Assembly: GCA_964455525.1 (NCBI GenBank)
Contig: CAYVWR010000001.1
Location: 434,001-498,000, forward strand
Length of the DNA stretch: 64,000 nt
Reading direction: 5' to 3'
Source: JAFDZV01 sp964455525
GTDB taxonomy: Bacteria > Bacteroidota > Ignavibacteria > OLB7
The translations under genes were made by a program, and so were the position numbers. Under the pieces are notes generated by a model. It did no database searches and had not been told where the DNA came from. It saw only the letters and a program-made list of their open reading frames with translations. Below, piece after piece: positions 55,649 to 64,000 of the stretch; within the stretch, counting starts at the first letter, position 1; every line of letters starts with the position of its first letter.

Positions 55649-57220
55649 TTATCGGAGCGTCTTGACCGCCGCTTCGCGCTGCCACAGATCGTACATCTCA
55701 TCAAACAGCCGGGCAGAGAGCGAAACCTTATAGGGTGTGGGGTTCAAGGCGCGCCGGTGATCGGCGCGAATCCCCTGCTGCAACTGTCGGGAGCGCTCGC
55801 GTATCGTCTCCAGGGTCTCCTCGGCTACTAGACTGCGCCCCCCCTGAAACACCTTGCTGTGAAGAGGCTCCACGGAACTCGGCACAATCCAGACGCGCTG
55901 TTCAGGAATAAACGGATGTCGGCAGAGATACGGCTCGCCCACCGTTGGCGGCGGTTCCTCCTCAAGCGTCATCACATCGGCCAGATAATGCCCCTCGTGT
56001 CCCACCAGCCGGTAGGTCCGTTTTCGTCCGGGAACGGTTACCTTCGCCAGCTCCTGCGATATCTTGATGCGTGGCGTTCCTGCCAGTTCCACAAGCTTGT
56101 AGACGCCGCCAAGCGCCGGTTCGCTCTCGGCGGTCACCAGATTGGTCCCCACACCATAGGAATCGATCATTGCGCCATGAGCCAGCAGCGAGATAAGCAC
56201 CTGCTCGTTGATCGAATTGCTCGCAACGATCCTGGCATCGGCAAAGCCTGCCTCATCCAGCATACGGCGCGCCTCCCGGCTCAGATAGGCAAGGTCGCCG
56301 CTATCGAGCCGAATGCCGAGCGGCGTATACCCCAGCTCTCGAAGGATCTTGAACACCCTGATGGCATTGGGGAGACCGCTCTGGAGCGTATCATAGGTAT
56401 CCACCAGAAGCATGGCACCCTCCGGGAACGACCCGGCATAAGCAAGGAACGCGGCAAGCTCCCCTTCGTTTGTCTCCAGACGATCCTCATCGCGCGCCCG
56501 ATCAAGCAGATCGGCAACATCGCGCTTGGCGCCCGATGCATCACGCATCAGAAGCATCTCCGGCGTGATGGCCATAAACGACTGTACAAATGCATGGGCA
56601 TGAGTTCCCGCAACCGGCAGATTCATCAACTTGCCGGCCAGCACATTGCTCGTGGAATCGAAGCCGCCGATGATTGCAGCGCGGGTGGCGGTCATGCCAC
56701 CATCAGGGCCTTGTGCACGGCGGAGGCCAAACTCCATAAGCATTGCGTTCTCCCCTGCCACATAGCGCATCCTGGCCGCGTTGGTAGCAATCAGCGTGGA
56801 GAAGTTTATCAGGTTCAACAGGGTGGTCTCTACAAGCTGGGCCACCGCAAGCGGCCCTTCCACGCGCAGAAGCGGCACCCTGGGAAATGCCGGGTCGCCC
56901 TCCTTGAGCGAGTACACCACCAGCTCGGAGGCATCAAGCGAGCCAAGCCACTCCCAGAATTCATCTTCAGCGTGTCGCAATGCCGGTATGGAGCGAAGGT
57001 ACTCGATATCATCCTTGCTGAAGCGATACGATTCGAGATAAGCAAGCACATCGCGCAGTCCCGCAAAAATGGCGTACTCGCCACCGAACGGATTTTTCCG
57101 AAAGAACAGATCAAACACCCCATGCTTCCGGTGCATACCGTTGCGCCAGTAGCTATAGGCCATTGTAATCTGATAAAGATCGGTAAGGAGTGGCTGAACG
57201 AGCGAATTGGTAGGCTTCAT
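55649..57220 (-). CDS. pncB: Nicotinate phosphoribosyltransferase
   Basis: It makes nicotinate mononucleotide from nicotinate and PRPP (NAD salvage). Motifs are LLTDLYQITMAYSYW, FFRKNPFGGEYAIFAG, EFGLRRAQGPDGG (phosphoribosyl binding), GIRLDSGDLAYLS, and GVGTNLVT. I prefer the ATG at 57220, which puts the usual short leader before LLTDLYQ (523 aa). TTG/ATG at 57289/57286 in the same frame would add about 22 residues. The gene runs toward the TauE gene and is preceded by the TPR gene on the same strand. Confidence 0.92.
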   Translation of the reverse strand: MKPTNSLVQPLLTDLYQITMAYSYWRNGMHRKHGVFDLFFRKNPFGGEYAIFAGLRDVLAYLESYRFSKDDIEYLRSIPALRHAEDEFWEWLGSLDASELVVYSLKEGDPAFPRVPLLRVEGPLAVAQLVETTLLNLINFSTLIATNAARMRYVAGENAMLMEFGLRRAQGPDGGMTATRAAIIGGFDSTSNVLAGKLMNLPVAGTHAHAFVQSFMAITPEMLLMRDASGAKRDVADLLDRARDEDRLETNEGELAAFLAYAGSFPEGAMLLVDTYDTLQSGLPNAIRVFKILRELGYTPLGIRLDSGDLAYLSREARRMLDEAGFADARIVASNSINEQVLISLLAHGAMIDSYGVGTNLVTAESEPALGGVYKLVELAGTPRIKISQELAKVTVPGRKRTYRLVGHEGHYLADVMTLEEEPPPTVGEPYLCRHPFIPEQRVWIVPSSVEPLHSKVFQGGRSLVAEETLETIRERSRQLQQGIRADHRRALNPTPYKVSLSARLFDEMYDLWQREAAVKTLR

Positions 57221-57331
57221 GGTTGGAGTTCGATTTGCCGACAGATCGGAGGGGCCAAGGCCGGGATCATGGGCTGTCTGGTTCATCAAGGAGTGCAGAA
57301 ATGGCCGGGTGCGGGTCCGCCATGTGCCGGT

Positions 57332-58177
57332 TTATCCCGCCGATAAGCGTCCACCCTTGGAGCCACCGATCAGTTTCTGGTAGCGTGCCTCGGCGATTTT
57401 CATCAGATAGGGGGCTGCCGGATGCCTGAACAGCGGCATCGAGAGCGCGCGCTCGTACATCTGGCGTGCACGGCGCACATCGCCGATCTTCTCATAGGTA
57501 TAGGCCATCTCGGCATAGATCGTATTATTATCCGGGTAAAGCTTCAGCACCTCCTCGAAATGCTCAAGCGACTCGGCATACGAGCCATCCGGGATCTTTG
57601 TCCTGAGAAGCCCCGCCAACGCACGCAGTCCCGGATGCACCGAGGCTATCTCCCGATGCCAGTTGCCGAGGACATAATGAGCAATCCAGCTATTATCGAT
57701 AAGCAAGGCACGTTCGGCATGCTGGCGCACCTGCCACGACGCCCTGATGATCTGCCGTTGCGATCGTGTAAGCTGTGCCAGGCGCCCGATCGCGGCGGCC
57801 AGCATCGAATGGCCTATCGAGGAGTTCGGGTTCAGAGAAAGCGCACGCTCTGCCCAGAGCCTCATCTGCTTGATATGCTCGGCATGCTCTGGATGGCTGA
57901 ATCCCTGTCCAAGAAAAAATGTTTGGTAGTAGTGAGCGCGGGCCAGATGCCCGCAGACTTCCGCCGAAGGGTAGCGCTCGTAGAGCGCCTCCCAGAGTTG
58001 TATTGCCGTACCACCATCACCAGCCATCAATGCCCGATGGCCAGCCCTGAGATACTCGGGAATAGGCTCAGCAAATTCAGGCGCATCACTGGCAGTCCTT
58101 TCCGAGGAAGACGCCCCGGTTTGCTGCTGCGACGAACGCTGCTCGTTGGGCTGCATTGGATTGAAGGGATGTAGCAA
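57332..58177 (-). CDS. TPR-repeat protein
   Basis: This 281-aa protein has an N-terminal Ser/Gln/Glu-rich part (residues 1-40) and then tetratricopeptide helices: AGHRALMAGDGGTAIQLWEALYERYP, AERALSLNPNSSIGHSMLAAA, SLEHFEEVLKLYPDNNTIYAEMAYTYEKIG and ARQMYERALSMPLF. There is no clear signal peptide. The spacing resembles RMD1-like TPR proteins. A scaffold role is likely but the partner is unknown. It may be co-transcribed with pncB. Confidence 0.78.
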   Translation of the reverse strand: MLHPFNPMQPNEQRSSQQQTGASSSERTASDAPEFAEPIPEYLRAGHRALMAGDGGTAIQLWEALYERYPSAEVCGHLARAHYYQTFFLGQGFSHPEHAEHIKQMRLWAERALSLNPNSSIGHSMLAAAIGRLAQLTRSQRQIIRASWQVRQHAERALLIDNSWIAHYVLGNWHREIASVHPGLRALAGLLRTKIPDGSYAESLEHFEEVLKLYPDNNTIYAEMAYTYEKIGDVRRARQMYERALSMPLFRHPAAPYLMKIAEARYQKLIGGSKGGRLSAG

Positions 58178-58497
58178 ATAGAGATCCGGCTATAGGCGTC
58201 AACCGATAAGCGTAGTAAGATGGATCTTCCGGGAAAGAAGCCAGCGGCCCCTCTCCTGGCAATGATACCGAACTGGCATTGCCCAGCCAACCGTAGAAAC
58301 CAGAGACCAGAGCGAACTTCAGCTCTCCGTCCATGTATCCGCAAAACAGGCATCGACCGTGGCTGGCTATGCGGGCACTCCCTCCTCGCTTGAGGGAAAA
58401 ACGCTAGCGCAATCATACAAAGCTACACTGCGCCATAATGTAACAGTATGTCCGTCTGATATCCCTCGTACCGATCTAACCTGCTATTATTCGACTC
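58178..58497. other. Intergenic, no gene seen
   Basis: Divergent promoter region of the TPR gene (minus) and the DUF3109 gene (plus). Nothing else recognised. Confidence 0.45.
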
Positions 58498-59067
58498 ATG
58501 TTTACAATACTGAATAACGTCGTCGATGAGCATCTGGCGACAACAACATTTGCCTGCGATCTCGGCGCCTGCAAAGGGGCCTGCTGTACCATGCCGGGGG
58601 GACGCGGAGCGCCGCTGGAGGATGACGAAGTACAGCTGCTTAACGATGCGATCCCCGCTGCATCCAAATATCTCACCGAGCGCAACCGTCGTATCATTGC
58701 CTCCCAGGGAGCGCTGGAAGGTCGCCGGGGCGATTACGCCACCCGCTGCATCGACCAGCGCGATTGTGTCTTTGTCTACTATGATGAGGGGGCTGCCAAA
58801 TGTGCTATCGAAAAAGCGTACTTCAATGGAGAGGTCCCGTTCCGTAAACCGATCAGTTGTCACCTCTTCCCGATTCGCATAAGCAAGGTGTTCGACATGG
58901 ACTACCTGCGATACGAGCATATCAGCGAGTGCAACCCGGCGCTGAAGAACGGCAAGACCGCAGGCGTCCCGCTCTATAAATTTCTGAAAGAGGCCCTTGT
59001 CCGCGCCTACGGCGAAGAGTTCTACGCAGAGCTTCTTCAGGAGATCGAAGCCCCACGTCGCCGCTGA
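58498..59067 (+). CDS. DUF3109 family protein (YkgJ-like Cys-rich)
   Basis: This 189-aa cytoplasmic protein has Cys positions typical of the family: FACDLGACKGACCTMPGGRGAPL, RCIDQRDCVFVYY, KCAIEKAY, and KPISCHLFPIRI. DUF3109 and the related YkgJ proteins are thought to chelate zinc or iron through these Cys. It is monocistronic. Function unknown. Confidence 0.87.
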   Translation: MFTILNNVVDEHLATTTFACDLGACKGACCTMPGGRGAPLEDDEVQLLNDAIPAASKYLTERNRRIIASQGALEGRRGDYATRCIDQRDCVFVYYDEGAAKCAIEKAYFNGEVPFRKPISCHLFPIRISKVFDMDYLRYEHISECNPALKNGKTAGVPLYKFLKEALVRAYGEEFYAELLQEIEAPRRR

Positions 59068-59319
59068 TACCAGGCAACGCCGGGGGCGCTGTTACGATTC
59101 GCGACGAGCCGAATGCAACGGCAACGATCATGGAACAGATAAATGAGATTCTGAATAAAAAACAGGGCTGCGGAGATGGCCATCCGTCCCATTTCATGAT
59201 TATATTCCCCGGTGCCATCTGCAAAGAGGCCTCGGCATGTAAATAGTTGGCATTGTTTATGCTATGGAGAGTGATAGATCACTCTTAGCACATAAATTCC
59301 AAGACGAGTCAGCACGTTC

Positions 59320-61320
59320 ATGCTATCCCTTTCTCAACGCCAGTCATTACAACAGCGACTCTCGCCGCAACAGGTTCAGTACCTGAAAATGTTGCAGCTT
59401 CCGGTTGTCGCGCTTGAACAGCGGATCAAGCAGGAACTTGAGGTCAATCCGTTGTTGGAGGAGCTCCAGGATATCGCCCAGGAGACCGATGCCGACTTCG
59501 ATCAGGAGCAGGCCGTTGGGCTTACCGAGCGCCGTACCGAACAAAACGAGGCCGAAAGCCCCGACGGAGCGGCCGATGATCGTCCCGCCGAGGAGCCGCG
59601 TCGGGAGCAGGAGTTGGACTGGGATGAATATGCTTCGGGGGATTATGAAGGATACAAGGCTCCCTCCTTCACCGGCCCTGATAACGAGGAACAGGAGGAG
59701 TTTCCGCAGCGTGCGGAGCAATCGCTCTCGGAGCTTCTTCTCACGCAGCTTCGTATGCAGCTTATGGCCGAGGACGAGCTGGCGCTGGCCGAGGAGATCA
59801 TCGGCAATATCGACGATCATGGCTATCTGCGCCGCGATCTCCGCGAGATCGTCGATGATCTGAACAAATTCATCGCCAGCACCCGGCGCTCAGCCGAACA
59901 TCAGAGGGAACTCCAGCCACAGCTCGGCGACGGCCATTTCGAGACCTATGCGGAGGTGATAAACGACGAGCCATTCGGACGCGATCGTCTGATAGCTCAG
60001 ATCCTTCATGACACGGACGAGGAATCCGCAGCCAGCCAGCGCGGTGAGATTGGGGATCTGCCGGTTGATCCGTTCAGTGTGAGTTTCGATGACGACGATA
60101 CGCCCTCGAATGGCGGCGGGCACGGTTCCAACGGCAACGGGCACAGCAACGCCACCCTGAGCCGGAGCGGGACAACCGTTACGGCAGCGACGATGCCAAC
60201 CCTTTCGCTCGAAGAGATGTCACATCTCTCGATCGAAGATCTGGCACGGCTGCTTGAACAGGGCACCGCAGCCCTTGCCCCTCCGGCGTCCCATCATCAG
60301 ATCGGGCCGGCAGCCGGACCCGCAGCGCGTGATGGCAGTATCGGCATGGACGCCGAGGAGGACATTATCGAGGTCTTCACGCTGGAGGAGGCCGAGCGGG
60401 TGCTGCAACGCATCCAGCGGCTCGATCCGCCGGGCATCGGCGCCCGCAGCCTGCGCGAGTGCCTTCTTGTGCAGCTTGAACTCGATCAGGACCGCTCTGC
60501 CGCACATCAGCTTGCGCTCAGGGTGATCCGGGAGACCTACGTCGAGTTCACGATGAAACATTTCGAGAAGATCTGCCACAAGATCAACTGCACGACCGAC
60601 GAGCTGAAAGAATCGATCGATGTTATCAAGACGCTGAACCCGAAGCCGGGCGAGGGTTCCACCTCGATGGTAGAGGATAATTATCTCACCCCGGACTTTG
60701 TCATCGAGCGCGATGCCGAGGATTTTGTGATTATCCCGAACGATCGTCACATCCCCATTCTCCGTATCAACCGTGCCTACCAGGAACTGATGCGGCGGGG
60801 CAACGGCAAAAAAAAGGAGATCGACCGCGATACGCGCAAGTTCATCCGGGACAAGTTCGAGGCAGCCAAATGGTTTATCGCATCAATCCAGCAGCGCCGC
60901 CAGACCATGATGAAGGTGATGCGCGCAATCGTTGATCTTCAGATCGATTTCTTCTTCCATGGTCCCAACCGGATCAAACCGATGATCTACAAGGATGTGG
61001 CGGAAAGAATCGGCATGGATATCTCAACGGTCTGCCGTGTGGTCAATGGAAAATATACCCAGACCGACTACGGCACCTTCGAGCTTCGTTATTTCTTCTC
61101 GGAGAAGCTGGAAACCACATCAGGAGAAGAGGTCTCCACCAAGATCGTCAAGTCGCGCATCGAGGAGCTTATCAGTGGAGAGGACAAGAGCAAGCCACTA
61201 TCGGACGATGCGATCAGCAAGGAGATGGAGGATGCCGGGTTCTATGTGGCACGGCGTACCGTGGCGAAATATCGTGAACAGATGAATATCCCGGTGGCTC
61301 GCCTCCGTAGAGCATTATAG
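59320..61320 (+). CDS. rpoN: RNA polymerase sigma-54 factor
   Basis: Sigma-54 directs polymerase to -24/-12 promoters and needs an AAA+ activator. Region I (residues 1-50) has SPQQVQYLKMLQLPVVALEQ and ELEVNPLLEE. An acidic linker covers 50-130. Core-binding begins at about 134 (SELLLTQLRMQL, IGNIDDHGYLRRDLREIV) and resumes after about residue 351 with LEEAERVLQRIQRLDPPGIGARSLRECLL. In between, about 170 residues are inserted, rich in Gly, Asn, Asp and Ser. The C terminus has the winged helix (ISTVCRVVNGKY) and the RpoN box ARRTVAKYREQMNIP. At 666 aa it is far longer than the usual 480. A terminator follows. Confidence 0.95.
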   Translation: MLSLSQRQSLQQRLSPQQVQYLKMLQLPVVALEQRIKQELEVNPLLEELQDIAQETDADFDQEQAVGLTERRTEQNEAESPDGAADDRPAEEPRREQELDWDEYASGDYEGYKAPSFTGPDNEEQEEFPQRAEQSLSELLLTQLRMQLMAEDELALAEEIIGNIDDHGYLRRDLREIVDDLNKFIASTRRSAEHQRELQPQLGDGHFETYAEVINDEPFGRDRLIAQILHDTDEESAASQRGEIGDLPVDPFSVSFDDDDTPSNGGGHGSNGNGHSNATLSRSGTTVTAATMPTLSLEEMSHLSIEDLARLLEQGTAALAPPASHHQIGPAAGPAARDGSIGMDAEEDIIEVFTLEEAERVLQRIQRLDPPGIGARSLRECLLVQLELDQDRSAAHQLALRVIRETYVEFTMKHFEKICHKINCTTDELKESIDVIKTLNPKPGEGSTSMVEDNYLTPDFVIERDAEDFVIIPNDRHIPILRINRAYQELMRRGNGKKKEIDRDTRKFIRDKFEAAKWFIASIQQRRQTMMKVMRAIVDLQIDFFFHGPNRIKPMIYKDVAERIGMDISTVCRVVNGKYTQTDYGTFELRYFFSEKLETTSGEEVSTKIVKSRIEELISGEDKSKPLSDDAISKEMEDAGFYVARRTVAKYREQMNIPVARLRRAL

Positions 61321-61357
61321 ACGATAGCGCCGAACAGATGAGCCGAACCAAGAGAAG

Positions 61358-61382
61358 CCCTCCCCACCCTGGAGGGTTTTTT
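61358..61382 (+). terminator. Rho-independent terminator of rpoN
   Basis: CCCTCC (61358-61363) pairs with GGAGGG (61371-61376) and is followed directly by six T (61377-61382). Confidence 0.85.
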
Positions 61383-61720
61383 ATTTCTCCATTGAATTCG
61401 TATCGTGCATCTATCCTTGCAATGCAACACAATCGGGTGCAGAATCAGCGTTTTGCTCAAGAACCTCACCGGCATCCTCGATGCCGCACTTCGCATTCCC
61501 TCTCACCGTACAGCGGCAGGCACCCTCCGTTTCTGCTGAAACTCCTCTAGCTTTTCAACAGATGCACAACAGACGTGCTCCCTGCACCGTCTGCATAGCA
61601 CATCTGGCGCCGACGCTGGTCGTCCCTTTGTTCACAAGGGCAAGGACCGGCAGTTGGTTGCGCCACAGTTGTGTATGTTGCAGGATATAATCATCTCTTA
61701 GATATACGCCGAACATCCAT
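61383..61720. other. Intergenic, no gene seen
   Basis: About 340 bases between the rpoN terminator and the NYN gene. Short overlapping frames only. The promoter of the NYN gene should be at the right end. Confidence 0.45.
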
Positions 61721-62815
61721 ATGACATCCAACTATAGCTCCAAGTCGCACGTCGCGCACCGATCTCGCGGATTCGCGGCAATCTTTATCGATTTTGAGAA
61801 CATCTATTACTATCTCAAGGACAACTACGGCGATCTTTCCGATCTCAATGACTACCTGTTCGAGATACTACGAAACCTTCAGCACCATCTCGAACGTCGG
61901 CTCGGCCTTCAGTGCATCATCATGAAGGCATACGCCGATTTCGAGCGGCTGAAATCGGCACCGCAAGGCTCGCTCTATCTGATGGGTGTGGAAACCCATA
62001 ACGTGCTCGGCACCGATCATAAGAATTCCGCCGACATGAAGCTCTGCATCGATGCGCTGGAGATACTCTATACCCGGCAGGAGATAGAATCGTTCATCTT
62101 CCTTGCAGGCGACCGCGATTACATTCCAGTGATCCAGCATCTGAAAAAGCAGGCGCGTTCGGTCTTCGCCGTCGCCTTCCGTGGGAATATCTCGGGGGAT
62201 CTCCTGTTGAACATAGGCCCGCAGAACTTCATCGATGCAATCACCCTTATCGGCCCGGACATGCTGCGCCGTCTGGAGGATTCCGCCCGCAGACATCGCG
62301 AGATCGAAGCGGCCGAGCGCGAACGCGATGAGCAGCGGACGCTGGAACTGGAGATGCGGGAGGCGGCCAAAGAAGCCCAGCTTGATGAAACCAAATCGTA
62401 TCTGAATGGCAACGGCGCAAACAGCACAGGCTCCGGCAGCCCGATCCGCAGCAACGAAACACAGCCCCCCCGGCATATCGAGGACGAGGAACCATCGCAC
62501 CCCGGCCGGTTCTTCGATCTGATACCGGCCGGGTTCAACCCGATCTCCCCGGTCGTCTCGGAAACAGAGAAGATATGCCTGGAGGTGCTATTGAAGAATT
62601 ATGGGCACCACCCGGAAGTCTGGATGAGCCCGTTCCTGCGCAAGCTCTCCGATGCCCTTCCCCGTCTGGCGGACTTCGAGCGCAAGGCCCTGCTTACCAC
62701 GCTTGAAGGGACCGGCGCCATCCGTATTGAAAAGCGCCGGGGCGAGCCTTACGACTACTCGATCATCCTCGTCAATTACAATCATCCGGCTGTCCGCGAG
62801 CGGATTCCCGGCTAG
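61721..62815 (+). CDS. NYN-domain protein (PIN-like nuclease fold)
   Basis: This 364-aa protein has an N-terminal NYN/LabA-like domain: FAAIFIDFENIYYYL (first Asp), KNSADMKLCIDALEIL, and ESFIFLAGDRDYIPVIQHLKKQ, the acidic residues expected for a metal-dependent RNase. A coiled, Glu/Arg-rich segment (about residues 185-225) and an unstructured linker lead to a C-terminal domain of about 75 residues (CLEVLLKNYGHHPEVWMSPFLRKL). That domain could be an OST-HTH/winged-helix-like RNA-binding part. No partner gene is adjacent. Confidence 0.83.
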   Translation: MTSNYSSKSHVAHRSRGFAAIFIDFENIYYYLKDNYGDLSDLNDYLFEILRNLQHHLERRLGLQCIIMKAYADFERLKSAPQGSLYLMGVETHNVLGTDHKNSADMKLCIDALEILYTRQEIESFIFLAGDRDYIPVIQHLKKQARSVFAVAFRGNISGDLLLNIGPQNFIDAITLIGPDMLRRLEDSARRHREIEAAERERDEQRTLELEMREAAKEAQLDETKSYLNGNGANSTGSGSPIRSNETQPPRHIEDEEPSHPGRFFDLIPAGFNPISPVVSETEKICLEVLLKNYGHHPEVWMSPFLRKLSDALPRLADFERKALLTTLEGTGAIRIEKRRGEPYDYSIILVNYNHPAVRERIPG

Positions 62816-62861
62816 GGAACAGGGTTGAAGCCGGGCCGCCCATGCATCCCCCCAGTCTCTT

Positions 62862-62895
62862 GGATCAACGTCTCATTTCTCCGGCACGTTGATCC
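62862..62895. promoter_or_regulatory. Inverted repeat in the leader region of hslU
   Basis: GGATCAACGT (62862-62871) and ACGTTGATCC (62886-62895) are exact inverse copies, 14 bases apart. It could be an operator or an end of the NYN transcript. Confidence 0.35.
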
Positions 62896-62963
62896 CTATC
62901 AAGAGCCAGAGGGAAAAAGCATTGGGAGCAGTGCAGCGGCCGTATACCCTGGAAATGCCAGCA

Positions 62964-62988
62964 CGCCCGGTGGAACTTCCGCCGGGCG
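62964..62988 (+). terminator. Hairpin between the NYN gene and hslU
   Basis: CGCCCGG (62964-62970) pairs with CCGGGCG (62982-62988), with GGAA/TTCC in the loop able to add pairs. A short T-rich stretch follows about 6 bases on. The 424 bases from 62816 to 63239 otherwise hold no gene. Confidence 0.5.
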
Positions 62989-63239
62989 TTGCCGTCTTTG
63001 CAGCGGCTACAACCATACTATCGCTGCAAATACGCCCCCCGTTGCATTCAGAAGCGCGATGTTCCCCAACTACTCATTATTTTGCCGCGCTATTGTTGAG
63101 CACTCATACATATGCGGTGATCCTGAGGTTATGCACCGCATCTGATCTCGCAGCACCCACCGGAGCAGCAAGGCTGCCCCGGAGGTGCCCGACGGCGCGC
63201 CAGATCAGGACGTAGAACTATTCTTGCATAGGAGTCAGA

Positions 63240-64000
63240 ATGAATTCCGCCCAATCAAATCTTACGAGCGCCCCCGAACTGACGCCGGGTCAGATCGTCG
63301 CCGAGCTCGATAAATACATCGTCGGACAACACAACGCGAAGAAGGCGGTGGCGATCGCATTGCGGAACCGCTGGCGCCGCCAGCAGATCGGCGCCGGGAT
63401 GCGTGAAGAGATCATGCCGAACAATATCATCATGATCGGGCCAACCGGCGTTGGCAAGACCGAGATTGCCCGCCGCCTGGCGCGCCTGGCGAACGCCCCC
63501 TTCCTGAAGGTGGAAGCCACCAAGTTCACCGAGGTCGGGTATGTAGGACGCGATGTGGAATCGATCGTCCGCGATCTTACCGAGCTTGCCTTCACCATGG
63601 TGCGCGGCGAACATGCCGTGCGCCTGCGTGAGCAGGCGGAGATACAGGTGGAGGAACGCCTGCTTGATCTGCTCCAGCCACCAGCGCAGCAGCAGATCAA
63701 CTTCCCGTTTGTCATGCCGGGAATGCCCGCGCCCACCATGAGCCACTCCGATCCAGAGGTACGCCTGCGCGAGCGCGAGGAGTTTCGCCGTCGCATCAGA
63801 TCCGGCGAGCTTGAGAACTACCCGGTGGAGCTTGATGTGGCCGACGACAGCCAGTCGTCGCAGATGGGCTCGATGTTCTCGCAGCTTGCAGGGGATGAGA
63901 TGGGACGCAACCTCCAGGAACTTATGGGCTCGATGATGCCGCGCCGCACCGTGCACCGCACCATCCCCCTTGCCGAGGCACGCCGCCATATCATCAATGA
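63240..64000 (+). CDS. hslU: HslU, ATPase subunit of the HslUV protease (partial, runs off the window)
   Basis: AGGAG lies about 6 bases before the ATG. The first 253 codons show PGQIVAELDKYIVGQHNAKKAVAIALRNRWRR, Walker A GPTGVGKTE and the GYVGRDVESIVRDL motif typical of HslU. The I-domain begins after about residue 105 (VRLREQAEIQVEERLLDLL) and has a Met/Gly-rich part. HslU unfolds substrates for the HslV protease. hslV is not upstream here. The gene continues past position 64000. Confidence 0.95.
   Translation, partial: MNSAQSNLTSAPELTPGQIVAELDKYIVGQHNAKKAVAIALRNRWRRQQIGAGMREEIMPNNIIMIGPTGVGKTEIARRLARLANAPFLKVEATKFTEVGYVGRDVESIVRDLTELAFTMVRGEHAVRLREQAEIQVEERLLDLLQPPAQQQINFPFVMPGMPAPTMSHSDPEVRLREREEFRRRIRSGELENYPVELDVADDSQSSQMGSMFSQLAGDEMGRNLQELMGSMMPRRTVHRTIPLAEARRHIIN

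Noticed and set aside
55859..57346. 495-codon open frame on the plus strand
   Set aside because: It is antisense to pncB, which has clear family motifs; the frame is open because of GC-rich codon use.

Overview
The window looks like the chromosome of a Gram-negative bacterium of the Bacteroidota/Chlorobiota/Kapabacteria neighbourhood. Evidence: a type IX secretion C-terminal sorting domain (44583-45551), an RHS/YD-repeat giant protein with a Sec signal, DUF6252-type lipoproteins, outer-membrane barrels ending in Phe, and an RpoN of Bacteroidetes style with a long insertion. Most of the window is GC-rich; the 26-37 kb stretch is visibly AT-richer. No tRNA, rRNA or CRISPR array was seen. The phylum call is inference from gene content only.

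Layout. 0-5.1 kb: small membrane proteins, an RluA-type pseudouridine synthase, a lipoprotein and a small barrel protein, closed by a perfect 56-nt palindrome. 5.3-8.2 kb: four tandem paralogues of a small beta-propeller-like protein, each ending in a Cys-rich tail (CCxNCGCGC type); the third is frameshifted just before the tail. 8.8-9.8 kb: an integron-type tyrosine recombinase without recognisable cassettes. 10.5-19.1 kb: a molybdenum region, with a methyltransferase, both subunits of a molybdenum storage protein (MosB-like, then MosA-like), an ABC-2 exporter pair, a porin, and ModA-ModB-ModC. 19.7-25.1 kb: two small secreted Cys-rich paralogues (a third lies at 48 kb), a vWFA protein and two ferritin-like proteins.

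25.2-45.6 kb is a polymorphic-toxin island, almost all on the minus strand. A 2.3k-residue RHS protein (split by a one-base indel in a homopolymer) ends in a papain-like/NlpC-P60-like tip. A candidate immunity gene starts 4 bases after it. Downstream lie about 11 kb of duplicated candidate immunity genes (four copies of a 184-aa gene, three of a 182-aa secreted protein, two of a 175/180-aa membrane protein, a double-barstar protein and others), interleaved with broken RHS cores, pre-toxin fragments and transposase remnants. This is the most unusual region of the window.

46-64 kb is ordinary chromosome: MarR regulator plus SDR enzyme, RraA-like protein, GluQ-RS, MFS exporter, PASTA protein, AlbA/Schlafen-type protein, TauE/SafE permease, nicotinate phosphoribosyltransferase, TPR protein, DUF3109 protein, RpoN, NYN-domain protein, and the start of hslU running off the end.
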